Below are positions 20,200 through 30,988 of a DNA stretch of 64,000 nucleotides, in pieces. The stretch spans positions 310,001-374,000 of the forward strand of contig JABELC010000002.1 of the NCBI GenBank assembly GCA_028455995.1, given 5' to 3'. Position 1 is the first letter of the stretch; the number at the start of each line of letters is the position of its first letter. The notes beneath the pieces are model-generated. The model ran no database searches. It saw only the letters and a program-made list of their open reading frames with translations, and was not told the DNA's origin. The position numbers were made by a program, and so were the translations under genes. This stretch comes from Scleromitrula shiraiana (lineage: Eukaryota; Ascomycota; Leotiomycetes; Helotiales; Sclerotiniaceae).

Positions 20200-21243
20200 C
20201 TACTTATTCTTATTCTCATTCAAACCAGGTGAATTATGAATTCCGCCGATGCCACTATCGATACCAATATTGGCATATCCGCTGTCTCCTCTAGCATGTC
20301 CATTAATGCTTCCTTTCTTATCCCCTCCTGCCCTTTGCTCTCGAGTCATCCTCCTCCTACTGAAGAAACATTTCAGTCCCGCACTTTTTGGTGTAACTTG
20401 CACCTCTTCCCCATCACTCTGCGAATCATCTGCCAAGACCATAGGAGGAGCCCATCTCTCCTCATCCCCACAAAACACTATATGCCAGCCCATCGACGCA
20501 TCACTCTGCAGCTCATCCCTCAACCTCTCAAACCATTTATGTCTCCTCTCCTTCCTCCTAATCTCCCTAGCACTCAAATTGCCATTCTCGGAACCACATG
20601 GAATTTCCTCTTCTGCCCTAGTTTTCTCCTCATATTTCCTCATTTCATCTTCAATACTAACACTCAATCCCACCTCGATCATATAATCTGCGACATATGC
20701 CCATGGTTGACTAACTGTTTTCAAATCCTCGGGATCGTATTGTTCGACCAATTTAACCACACTCCAATTATTGAATCGAGGTATCTTCTCATTCTGATTA
20801 CTTTGTTGTCCATTTGTATTTGTTTCCCTAGATGCCGTCCTACTAGAACTCGTCTCAGACTCAGATGTACTCTCATGTCTCTGTCCAATCGACGTGAGCT
20901 TCCTGAACGCCAAACTCCCGCCAAGACTCAAGTGTTTAGATTTATGATTCGGTGAGGTCAAGGGAGATCTAGAGAGTTTGTCTTTCTTCCTAAGTGTTCG
21001 AGGTGTGGGTGATTCACTAGGAAAGCTTTCTTCTACTGGACTGGGCTCGATTTGATAATCGGTAGTAGGAGGACAACTTGGCGGGAGAAAATCATATAGT
21101 GAATAGAAGGAATTTAAGAGTGTGATTGAAGTGGCCGGTGCAACAATCCATTCCGCAGTTGCATCTTCGAGATTATTCAGAACGACATGGACGCGTATGT
21201 TTCCTCGCTGCCAACGAAAGCCGTGGAGGAGATAAGTAGGCAT
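20200..21243 (-). CDS. flbE: FlbE-like developmental regulator
   Basis: 347 residues, single exon, with the start placed at the Met of MPTYLLHGFRW (21241-21243); a Met ten codons upstream is open too but the family begins at this motif. Aspergillus FlbE is needed for the switch to conidiation and works with FlbB at the hyphal tip. Markers: MPTYLLHGFRW then IRVHVVLNNLEDATAEWIVAP (residues about 1-40), LVEQYDPEDLKTVSQPWAYVADY (about 170) and GWHIVFCGDEERWAPP (about 265-280). A long Ser-rich insertion separates the first and second conserved blocks, so the protein is longer than the Aspergillus form. The C-terminal Gly/Asn-rich tail is divergent. Assigned from motif memory; a database check would settle it. 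Confidence 0.75.
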   Translation of the reverse strand: MPTYLLHGFRWQRGNIRVHVVLNNLEDATAEWIVAPATSITLLNSFYSLYDFLPPSCPPTTDYQIEPSPVEESFPSESPTPRTLRKKDKLSRSPLTSPNHKSKHLSLGGSLAFRKLTSIGQRHESTSESETSSSRTASRETNTNGQQSNQNEKIPRFNNWSVVKLVEQYDPEDLKTVSQPWAYVADYMIEVGLSVSIEDEMRKYEEKTRAEEEIPCGSENGNLSAREIRRKERRHKWFERLRDELQSDASMGWHIVFCGDEERWAPPMVLADDSQSDGEEVQVTPKSAGLKCFFSRRRMTREQRAGGDKKGSINGHARGDSGYANIGIDSGIGGIHNSPGLNENKNK

Positions 21244-22118
21244 TTTGGGGTAGTTCGTACTAATGAGAAGCAATTGAGATAGGCAAACTTTTGATGGAAG
21301 GGGGTGAGGTCTGGTATGTTTTAATCTTAAATCTTAAATGTATAGTGAATACGATGCGACGAGGGAAATTACAACTGTTGAATTGTGATAGTTTACAGCC
21401 ATAAATGTCGAGGCTGAAGGTGCCTCTTCTCTTTGGTATAAAGAGAGAGGTTTTATTGCGAGGCTACTCAATCAATAATAATATAACAATATAATAATAA
21501 TAATGATGATGATAACAATAATAAGTCTAAATAAGAAAATCAGAATATGGATTAGAGAATTATTATTTATTTATGTATTATTTATTATTTATGTCGCAAA
21601 TTGTCCCAATTGACCTGACCGCCTTGTCAGCCTGGTCCTTGCAACATTGTGTCAATTTCTCCTTATCGCCATGGCCAGTGATCAAACAGATGATGAAAAT
21701 AATAACAAACCCCTTTTAGATACAGATTTCCCATAAATGTTACCGAGATACATTTTGTATACTCGAGTATACTCAGTAAAGTGCTGGAGATTCTTTCGTC
21801 CTACGCTGAGCTGAGATGGACCATTTTGTTGCGCAATTGGGAAACTCAGAATAACCATTATTAATATATTGGAGTATCATCTGAGAAATTCAATTTCCGA
21901 GAATTCCGGTTTCTTAATTTAGATATACTGACTGACGTCTGTTGCAACTTGCAATCTCTCTAAGATGGAGAGATTCATTATTATCCGTGTGATCAGTGAT
22001 CACTAACCTACCGTAGGAATATTCCCAAGTATATCTACCTCTATCTGGGTTTATATCATTGTTTTAATTGCGTAATCTCCTTTTTTCCATTTTCTTATAA
22101 CCTATTGTATCAACGAAT
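21244..22118. other. Divergent intergenic region with AT microsatellites
   Basis: About 875 bases between divergent start codons, so promoters for both genes. A TAA/TGA trinucleotide tract (about 21468-21530, ATAATAATA with ATGATGATGATA) and TTATTTA runs (21560-21590) occur. No gene signal. Confidence 0.5.
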
Positions 22119-23088
22119 ATGGATAACCGCAGCAAATTCGGTTTCATTTCTTCTGAAGTCAAAGGATTCGATGCCGGCGTTGAAATAATTACATTAATAT
22201 TACAAGCCAACCCACCGACGAGAGAGGTAGCAACATCACGACCCGACCTAATCCGATTTAACCTTCTTCGACGAGTGCTCGAATTGGAGGAGGATGATCG
22301 TGCGCAATTTATGGTAAGAGTCTTCTCTTCGGAAGATGGAGAAAATATGGCGGAGAGCATGGTTGAGGTGTGTTACTTGAAGCTTTAGTCTTTCCAAATC
22401 GGTGCTAATTGATTAGCATGAGCTCTGGAGTTGTTATGAAGAAGAAAACAATAATGTGATCTTCGTTCCGCACCCACTGTGTGATTCGAGCATTCAAGAT
22501 TTCATGACTCTTCCAGCAACTCAAGAAAAGCTTGAGGAGATTGGAGTTGTCCAGCATGTCGAGGTATCGAAGGCACACTGTAATAGGCTTTTTTAATCTC
22601 CAACCATCTGTCTAGAGCTAACTAACTATCTTCTTTCAGTGGCATATCGCATTCCAATCCCCAGCTTGCACGAGAACCTCGTCAAGGTCGAAACTGAGCT
22701 TGCGCAAGCCAAAGTTTCTATGAAAGATGTCAAGTTGGAACTAGAGAATACTAAAGTCCAGCTTAGAGATACCATTGCCAACCTCAAAGAAGATGAAGAA
22801 TCTCGCGCTACGAATAGCATCGAATTGGCATCGACGGTCTCAGATTCTCGATCTACCAGCACAAGAGATTCTAACACATCGAAGACTGTTGTTGAGAAAT
22901 CGAAAAAGCCAATTGATAGGTTCAGCAAGATGATTGCAGGAAAGACGAGGAAAGCAAAAGAAGTTATAGCGAGCAAGGCTAACGCTCATGCGCCTGGTAA
23001 ATACGAGCGGATGGGTGCGGATGATATTCAAACTATGCCTGCTGCATTTTTTGGAGCGGGGTTCGGGGGAGGGAGAGGGAGGTATTGA
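22119..23088 (+). CDS. Unknown protein with C-terminal coiled coil, three exons
   Basis: Proposed exons 22119-22313, 22417-22579 and 22640-23088, giving 268 residues. Donors GTAAGA and GTAATA and acceptors GATTAG and TTTCAG keep one frame; a longer exon 1 to 22367 (donor GTGTGT) is also in frame. The N-terminal two thirds are compact (FGFISSEVKGFDAGVE, LWSCYEEENNNVIFVPHPL). Residues about 145-195 form a coiled coil (VKVETELAQAKVSMKDV). The tail is basic then glycine-rich (FFGAGFGGGRGRY), an RG-like end. I do not recognise the family; the N-terminal domain is reminiscent of fungal heterokaryon-type helical domains but this is weak. Confidence 0.65.
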
Positions 23089-23340
23089 AATAATCAGCAG
23101 CTTGGAATACATACATTGCAGCGTTTTAGATATTGTTTTTTGGCGCGGAGATACCCACTGCTGTTCTGCTTAATACTTAATTTCTTGTTTGCTAGGATAT
23201 AAATCAATTCGCGTGCTATTTCCTGGGATTATTGAATTTTCTTCTCATTTTTCTTTCTCTTTATCTATATTATTTGAAGCCTAGACTTAGCTGGTAATAA
23301 TGTATTCTTCATAATGCATACATACTTTCAGGCTTAAGCT

Positions 23341-23625
23341 ATGGACTCTTTATTGAGTTTATCTAAATCCTTCTCAGAACTTGCTCCTTACCTATTTGAT
23401 TCGGGACAATTGAACTACCGTATGGCGTTATCTCTTAACCGATCTCGTATTTCTAGCATTCAAAGACTGACAAAACTTGATTACAGGACATTGGAACTTA
23501 TAGGGGGCTTTGCTAAAATACACGAAAGTCTTTACCAGTTTTTCAAAGAAATTTCGAAAGCCTTAAATCAATCTTACCAAATAACCCACTCTTTCAGAGC
23601 TTCTCAATTGTGGTCTTTGGGATAA
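23341..23625 (+). CDS. Possible small protein, weak support
   Basis: A 94-residue frame starting MDSLLSLSKSFSELAPY and containing LNRSRISSIQRLTKLDYRTLELI. Composition is protein-like with amphipathic helices, but there is no family match, no signal peptide and no splice evidence. The following frame to 24021 has no ATG at its start. It could be a relic or a short orphan gene. Confidence 0.25.
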   Translation: MDSLLSLSKSFSELAPYLFDSGQLNYRMALSLNRSRISSIQRLTKLDYRTLELIGGFAKIHESLYQFFKEISKALNQSYQITHSFRASQLWSLG

Positions 23626-25104
23626 CAATTGACGCTTAACAGTCTTTCTCTTTTCTTTTGTCCATTGGCCTCTGCCTCTTCTCACAATCGAGAACGCCAG
23701 CTAGGTAGCAATGCAGGATCTGTCAAGGTCGGTAGAACTTGCTTCTTCCTTACGCCGCTTCTTGACGGGTCAACTGTAAGTTTTTGTATACCAAAGAGAG
23801 GTGGTCACAACACATTATGTAAATGCATTGATGATCATGAAGCCTCTCTTCTTGGAGATCATGATTCTTTCTTTGCAATTTCATGCTTTCCTGCATGCAT
23901 AGTCTTCGCGATGCAAGGGAACACCCATCGATATATCTTTTGTTCGGAAAGAAATCGACCCAAATGTCTCAATCTACCCCGCGCTGAATTGCCCCACTTC
24001 CAAAATCATGACAGCAAATGATTATTCTCCTAGGAAAACTCTCGGATGTTTAGATGCGGCTCGCATAGCTTTGTCCAACTACGAGTGATATCCCGTTTCT
24101 TAAATTATGATACATTACATCCACATATAAGTAAGATCGCCTCATGGATTTGACCGTTGCCGACGTGTGCCATCACCATTATCTGCAGCTGCGACAACCC
24201 CGCATAGAGCTGATGTTACCTAAACGCAGGGGTTCAATGTACCTGCGGCTTACAATGCCAAGTCGGTCTAAATCAAGATGAATCTTACATCAACCTCAAT
24301 TGAACATCTAACACATTTCCTTTCTTTCATAAAGTCCATCCGATCATCACCAGATCTCCAAATATACATCGCCGCTCATGGCTTGATTTGATAAAATCAT
24401 CACCCCACAATGTGAGATATGATTAAGCCTCCTCTCTGCAGTGGAATACTTGCTCACAAGCTTCGCAGCCTTTCTATATCCTGTCCTTTCTGTTGAGTGG
24501 TCTGTCTAAGCGCCTTCAACCACCACATTCTTTTATCGCTGAGCCAAGAACATATAATCGGTGCAATAACATTGCTGTTCTCGCACGGGCTTGACAATCA
24601 TTAGGATATTTTTGTAATAGTTTATGAATATCCTCGCATGATTATTGCGGTTCATCTTACCACCAAGACGCCAGATTCTCACTGCATTATATCTTTCTGA
24701 TAGACTGAGTGTAGCGCCTGCTTCTCTACAATCTTGGAGTTTGGATATTAAACAATCTTTAGCTGTGCGAACCTTTGATATTATTGGTCATACTTTCTGC
24801 ATTCATATCAGCAGATTGAATCTTACTGCCACTATCCGAGCATACAGCTAGCAACCGACTTGGCTAGGTACAGGTAAGTCATTGCCGTGTAGAAGGTGGC
24901 TTTGAGACTGGGCTTTCTTGCTCGGGCAACTCTTCTGTAACCTGTTTGACAGATTCAGGTATTGATCATCCCATAGAAATCTATATAAACGCCAATCTCT
25001 GACCATCAATTCCCAACTAACTCAAACGTCAAAAGAAACAATCAAGTCGAATATTCTCAAAAACAACAACAAGAACTTCTCACAAAACTTCAAAATATCT
25101 AAAC
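23626..25104. other. Intergenic, no gene seen
   Basis: About 1.5 kb with scattered short frames lacking motifs. The part just before 25105 is a CA-rich leader with a possible TATAAA at about 24983, consistent with the promoter of the secreted protein gene. Confidence 0.4.
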
Positions 25105-25584
25105 ATGCATTTCAAACTCGCAGCAGTTCTCCTTCTCCTCCCGTTCGCTCTCGCTTTGCCCGAGCCTATTCCTGAAGCTATTCCTGAAGCTAAACCAGGA
25201 TTCAAAGGAGTCGAAGATACCGGCGTCACTCCACGAGACGAGCCCAGTAGTCTCGTGGCACGTGCTTGCTCCTATAAGAATGGGTGTCTTTCTCTAGGAG
25301 GCGCCAGTGCTGGCAAGTATTGTGGTTTCTGTAACCAAGTTCGCGGCGATTATAAAGTGGGAAATATCTACCAGTAAGTAACTCTTCCTAATCCTGTGTG
25401 ATTTCGGAGTTCGAGGAATAGGAGTATTTTTTCATGCGCCCTATATCTGCCTTCGTGTGATAATTAGAGAGAACAACACTAATAATCATCCAGAGTCAAT
25501 GGAGGTTCTGGTGCCTCAAGTTGCTGCGACTATGGCGCTAGCTCTGTTTGTGCAGCACACTGGCCTGCAGTCAGCCCAAAGTAA
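25105..25584 (+). CDS. Small secreted cysteine-rich protein (effector-like)
   Basis: Two exons, 25105-25373 and 25494-25584, giving 119 residues. Residues 1-17 are a classic signal peptide (MHFKLAAVLLLLPFALA, cleavage near ALA-LPEP). A pro-region follows with EPIPEAIPEAKP, then VARACSY, where a protease could release the mature part. The mature 65 residues hold seven Cys: ACSYKNGC, KYCGFC, SSCC, SVC. The intron has GTAAGT and CATCCAG ends. The stop TAA directly overlaps a second perfect donor (AAAGTAAGT), so a third exon ending near 25804 is possible; that version would add an eighth Cys. Small, secreted and Cys-rich proteins of this kind in plant-associated fungi are often effectors or antimicrobial peptides; function here is inference. 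Confidence 0.7.
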
Positions 25585-26220
25585 GTTATCATGGCCTGTT
25601 TTAAACCTTCAGAATCTCACAATAGTCCCCAACCCTTTTATCAATAGTGGCCTGGCTAATGATCTTGCGCTACAGCATTTACGTGAACTGCGCCAACAAC
25701 GGCAGAGGGTACTGAAGGAAACAAGGGGGAATTGCAATTTGAGTGATATTTGGCAATTGAAACTTGCACACTCTTTTGTGACTGGCATGCCTATTTGGAC
25801 TTAAGGATTTCGATTATACTAGTATGCAAATTTTGCTTTCATGCATTCGTTTTTTCAGATAAGAAATTGAATGAAATTGAAATTGAAGCTGAGAGTGTGA
25901 TTTCATCTCGTCATATAATTTGACTTGACTCTCGTTATCGTTGTAACAAAACAACTAATTTGATTGCTATTTTCAATGAAACCTTCCACATCCTGTCCAA
26001 CAATATTTCTTGTAGATCATCTACTCGGTTGCTCCTAAAATATGTGGGGAAATAGAGGGCCATAAAAAAGGGGGCGGGGCATTTCTGGATGATTCATTCG
26101 TAGAACTAGTTCCACAGCCTTGCAGAAAGGCTGCCGAGATCGGTCCAAAATATATTTTCCCCCGCTATCATCAACTTTACATCACTATCCTCAGCCATTG
26201 AACAACAAACATAACTCAAA
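25585..26220. other. Intergenic between secreted protein gene and his5
   Basis: About 635 bases. It may include an alternative last exon of the secreted protein (to 25804). The his5 leader is near 26160-26220. No other feature. Confidence 0.4.
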
Positions 26221-27573
26221 ATGGCCACTAGAAAATCCCCTTTCAATCTACAAACCTGTGCTCGAGCCAATATTCTCGCATTGGAACCATATCGCTGCGC
26301 ACGAGAGTAAGTGATCTCCCATCGCAGCAAACAATCCCTAATCCAATATTCCGCCTTCTGACTCATAAACCCTAATTACAGCGACTACAAAGACAACGGG
26401 CACAACATCCTCCTCGACGCCAACGAAAATGCATACGGCCCCTCCCTCCCCTCTTCCACAACCAGCAACCCCAGCCTCAATTTCCTCGGTCTAAACCGCT
26501 ACCCGGACCCCCACCAACACCCACTCAAATCCCTCCTCTGCACCCTCCGCAACACGCACCACCACACCCCTCTCCCACTCACGCCCGAAAACCTGTTCCT
26601 CGGCGTCGGCTCCGATGAAGCAATCGATGCGCTCCTCCGCTGTTTCTGCGTCCCCTCCACCGACTCCATTCTCGTGTGTCCGCCCACCTACGGAATGTAC
26701 AGTGTCTCCGCCGCCGTAAACGACATCTCACTCGTAAATATCCCTCTACGTCCCGCTCCAATATTCGATCTCGATGTCCCATCTATCCTCACTGCACTCT
26801 CCACCCCGCAGCCCAAACCCATCAAATTAATCTATATCTGTTCGCCCGGAAACCCCACCGGTTCATTAATCCCCAAGTCGCAGATCCAGCAGATACTCGA
26901 ACATCCATCTTGGAATGGCATTGTCGTGGTGGACGAAGCATATGTTGATTTCTCACCCGAGGGGTCCTCGCTCGCGGAATGGGTTAACGAGTGGCCGAAT
27001 CTCGTCGTTCTGCAAACGCTAAGTAAGGCATTTGGATTGGCGGGTGTACGTCTTGGAGCTGCTTTTGCTAGCCCGGATGTTGCGGCTCTGTTGAATAATT
27101 TGAAGGCTCCGTATAATATTAGTAGCCCGACTGAAGCTTTGGCTTCGCAAGCATTGAGGGAGGAGGGATTGCAGGTTATGAGGACTTATAGGGAGAAAAT
27201 TGTTGTGCAGAGAGAGAGGTTATTGAAGGAATTACAGGGGGTAAAAGGGATAGGAAGGTTTAGGGGAGGAGAAGCTAGTAATTTTCTATTGGTTGAGATT
27301 TGCAATAGGGAGGGAAAGCCAGATAATGAGGTTGCGAGGAGGGTTTATGAGAGGTTAGCGGAGGGAAGGGGGGTGGTGGTTAGGTTTCGAGGGAAGGAAT
27401 CTGGTTGTGAGGGATGTGTGAGGATTACGGTGGGGACGGAGGTGGAGGTTGCGAGGTTTTTGATCGAGGTTGGGGGGGTTATTGAGGAGATTTGGGGGGA
27501 ATTGGAGAAGGGAAAAGGGAATAGGTCTGAGGAGGAGAGAAAGGAGGTTGAGGCTAGTTCCATCTTGGCTTAG
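26221..27573 (+). CDS. his5: Histidinol-phosphate aminotransferase
   Basis: Two exons, 26221-26306 and 26382-27573; 425 residues, within the fungal range. The PLP enzyme converts imidazole acetol phosphate and glutamate to histidinol phosphate in histidine synthesis. Markers: ILLDANENAYGP near residue 40, GLNRYPDPHQ, the substrate loop GVGSDEAID, CSPGNPTG (about 182), VVVDEAYVDF, and the cofactor lysine in LQTLSKAFGLAGVRLG (Lys about 244). The C-terminal domain carries RFRGGEASNFLLVEI and VVRFRG..... CVRITVG. Codon use changes sharply: C-ending codons dominate to about 26870, G-ending from about 27170. The short tail after the last domain (KGNRSEEERKEVEASSILA) is variable. Confidence 0.95.
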
Positions 27574-28210
27574 AGAATGATCTTATTTGGTATATAGAGT
27601 TCTCAGTTATAGAAGTCATATATAGATTGATGATTTTAGAATGGAGTTTTATGTTACACTTTCAAATCAACTAAAACTAGGAAGTTAATCAACTCAACTG
27701 CTTAGGCACAGCAACAAAATGTGCGATATTTATGTATTTCGATAAGCCAGGCAAAATTCACCAAACCAAGATTCAGACTAATCTCAGCACAGTAAATGAC
27801 GTTCAATTGTTCTCTATGTACATCAATGCGCAAGATGAGAGACATGTAACCCGCTCTCCAATCAATTATATCCACATAAAATCCCATCATAACAACAAAC
27901 TCAGCATCCCTTTCTCAACAGATATATATATTAACCAGATGTTTCACCTCTCCACCCAATAGCCATCGCACATAGCCTCTCCTCGTAGCGGACATTGCAA
28001 AAGGCCAAAGCACCACTCTTCATATTGTATCAGATTCTTTTCAACAGTAAGAAGTTGAATCGAGATATCTTAACCTTTTTCTGGTGCCGTCCCGCAACAT
28101 CAAACTAATTCTCAAAACATCTGGTCCGCCCTATATACTCCTGAATAAAATCAGATCCGAGACCAGTAGAGTAGGTAGTCAAGACCCAACCATTCCTCGT
28201 GATGACTGCC
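27574..28210. other. Intergenic, no gene seen
   Basis: About 640 bases, AT-rich, between the his5 end and the 2EXR pseudogene end. Nothing recognised. Confidence 0.4.
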
Positions 28211-29396
28211 TTACTCATTCCCATCAAAATCTTTCAATGAACTGACAGTATTCTTCTTCATCTTGTACCAAGTCGTGTAATTCATCCACTTCGATTTCCG
28301 TATCAGCCCACTCTGGAGTTGCCTCGTCGTCGTGTTGTTGTCGTCCTCCTCAGCCTCTTCCAACCTGCCTGGCTCGTATTCGTCATCTGCAGGGTCGTAA
28401 TACACAGGAATCAATGTGTCACTCGAGAGATTGTAGAGGCATTCTTCTGGGGTAAGATAAAACCTGGCTTCGCCACGAGCTGTACCAACAATCTCAAGTT
28501 TCGAGAATTGGAGACTGTAATTATCCTCACTCACAAAGCGATCAATTCCGCGTCTGAAGGCTTTTGTGGGGGTGAAGCTACAGGAAAGTTTGTGAAATAG
28601 GCCACCTGTATGGGCTTTGAAAAATCTGATTTTACCAGTTTCTCAAGGGCCAATATCTTCAACCACAACAAGAAGGATCCTCGATGCTTTGAACCTTTGA
28701 AATACAGAAAGAACCGAATGGTAAAAGTACTGTGGAAAAGACACAACACGATCTCTGGGAATGTCGAAAAAGTCCGAGCTGACAGCTACATTTTGAATGC
28801 ATTGTAGTTCATCTCATCCGATACCCTTCTTGCCAAGCAGACCAATCTGTACATGTTCAAACCAGTCGATCTTTCCATAAGTCTTACAAAAAAGTCAATC
28901 GTTGAAGTTCAAAACGTCTTTATCGTATCTAAAATAGATATTGGCAGCGTGCGACTCGGTTCCAAAGCACAACTTATATACCTTGCATGCTATGGATCTT
29001 GACTCAGAACACTATGATATCCATATGTCAGCGGGTTAAAATCATATAATAAAGCTGTATGAACTCCTAGAACCTTCTAGTGTAACCAAGATCGCTCCAC
29101 AGTCCAGGTGAAGGGTAGAAATCGACTTAGAAAAGGGGCTCTGCCGGCATAAATAATTGCACAATAGACTCGGAGATTGTACTTACAACGTGAAGGAAAG
29201 CCGGCCGGGGACAACTGAAAGAGAAGTATCTATCTTGATTTTTGTCATAAATGATATCTACAATGCGTAGATTAGAGATAGCATAGCTCCTCCAGACTTT
29301 TCGTCGCAGCTCAGGGGCTAAGCTGTTAAAGCTATGAAATCTAGTACAACTTTCACCACTAGTATCCCTAGAATCATCTTCCTCCAAGACTTCCAT
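28211..29396 (-). pseudogene. 2EXR-family gene interrupted by three in-frame TGA codons
   Basis: Exon 1 is 29187-29396 (ATG at 29394-29396), exon 2 is 28211-29011, with GTAAGT and CATAG intron ends. Exon 1 encodes the 2EXR hallmark FHSFNSLAPELRRKVWRSY, then RPAFLHV, and exon 2 continues CSESRSIACKVYKL then CFGTESHAANIYFRYDKD, exactly the family order. The single frame then runs to 28211 but meets TGA at 28895-28897, 28814-28816 and 28643-28645. Sequence between the stops still reads as protein (KTYGKIDWFEHVQIGLLG, SVFQRFKASRILLVVVEDI), and the last open part ends KDFDGNE. No frameshift is present. Most simply a young pseudogene; recoding or RNA editing is an outside possibility. Confidence 0.75.
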
Positions 29397-29774
29397 CGCG
29401 TAAAACAAGAAATAGGTGTGTCTATGGGATTCATTATGTTAGCAACGTAGATGAACAAACGCCAAAATAGCGATCAAAACGTGTTGAAAGGTATGATTGG
29501 GAAGTTTCACCTTGTTTTTTGTTAGAATGTACTATCGATAGGCAACTGCAAGTGGGTTACAGAGACTGTAAGTGTATGTAGCTAGCTCATTGACAATTTT
29601 TGTAGTTGGAGCACTCCTATCAATCACCAATTACAGAATCAAAACCGTCGTGATAACAAGATATTAGTTCTTACTAGTAGGATGAAATTCAAAAGTGAAA
29701 ATTCAGTACAAGAAACTTGGGAAAAGATGCACAACCTAACATAACTATCGATGTTGGTACTATTATAAAACAAA
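29397..29774. other. Intergenic, left flank of short element
   Basis: About 380 bases upstream of the 2EXR relic. The last nine bases (29766-29774, TAAAACAAA) are the left copy of the target duplication of the adjacent element. Confidence 0.5.
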
Positions 29775-30241
29775 CGGTTTTTAGCTGAAATAGTACAACT
29801 TTCAAAAAAATGTGCTGGATTACTACCAGTACTAGTACAAACTGGAATATAAAATAAAGTACTAGCTGAGTACTAGTAGTACTAGTAGTATAATTTTTCA
29901 ATTTAAATTATATATAATATTATTTAAGAATTTGAAGTTTTTGTGATTATTTTATCTTACTAGTAGTATGAACTTGAATATTTTTCTGAATCTTTTTAAA
30001 TAAATTTTGTTTTAATATTTTAATTTATTTAAATATAATTAATCAATATGTTTATTTCAAAGTTAAAATTTCAAATTGATATTCTTAATTTGAATTATAA
30101 TTGTTTTTTAAAAAATATATATATATATTTAAATTTAAATAGTTTAAATTATAACTTGAAAGTTATACTATTTTTTTATATTTGTACTCAGGCTAATCCA
30201 GCACATTTCTTTAAAAGTCGTACTATTTGAGCTAAAAGCCG
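29775..30241. mobile_element. 467-bp MITE with long inverted repeats and 9-bp target duplication (MULE-like)
   Basis: The left end CGGTTTTTAGCTG and the reverse complement of the right end CGGCTTTTAGCTC begin inverted repeats that align for about 48 bases with about five mismatches, through ATGTGCTGGATTA. Both flanks carry an identical nine bases, TAAAACAAA, at 29766-29774 and 30242-30250. A 9-bp duplication with long inverted repeats is the signature of Mutator-like elements. The interior is extremely AT-rich and has no transposase frame, so it is non-autonomous. It sits next to a decayed 2EXR gene. Confidence 0.85.
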
Positions 30242-30250
30242 TAAAACAAA

Positions 30251-30988
30251 ATAGGTAGTAGAGATAACTTTAAGATGCGATATACCACGAACCTACTATA
30301 GGTCTCATAATGAACTAAGAATTATCTGTTTATAAAGGTATATGATGATAAGAAAGAAAGCTTGCATGATAACTAAGAAAAACCGATACAAAATACATAC
30401 CTATAAGAATTCTGAATGAAAGAGTTTGTTTAGTATCAATAGAAGAGATTGTTTCTGGGCTCTTTGACGCGATAAAAGTAGGGGAGGCAGCTCTAGAGAG
30501 AGAGAATGGTGGAGAGATCAAATTGGTCTCATCTGATCATTGCCATCTACGATTTGTTATAACTCTGGATTAAAAGGCAAAGAAAACAATCAGAGTTCAA
30601 AACACGAATTTGTTTGAATCAATGCATAGATGAATGTTTGTTAAAACTTTGAGGCTGAATTTAGAAGAAAACAGACAGAAAGTGAATGAATTGTATTGTT
30701 GTTTGCTTCGGCTACTTCCGTTTTCTCAAATCTCTAAGATGAGACCATCACCTCAAAACTTTGGAATATCGCAACAACCTCACTGTGCTGCTCTCAACAC
30801 CACATGACGATAACACTCCAAGAAATCAACAAACGAAAGCAACCATCACCACAATTACTACCACCATTACCACCATTATCAATTTTAAAATTAATAAATC
30901 TATCCTGATTATGAGCTTTTTGAGGTTGGAGAATCCTAATCTCGAAATGAATGTTTGATCATCTTCTTGTATCCCTCTCTATTCTAGG
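30251..30988. other. Intergenic upstream of zinc-knuckle gene
   Basis: About 740 bases. CA-rich leader-like sequence occurs at 30760-30900. The bases CTATTCTAG directly before 30988 look like an intron acceptor, so a leader exon may lie in this stretch. Confidence 0.4.
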
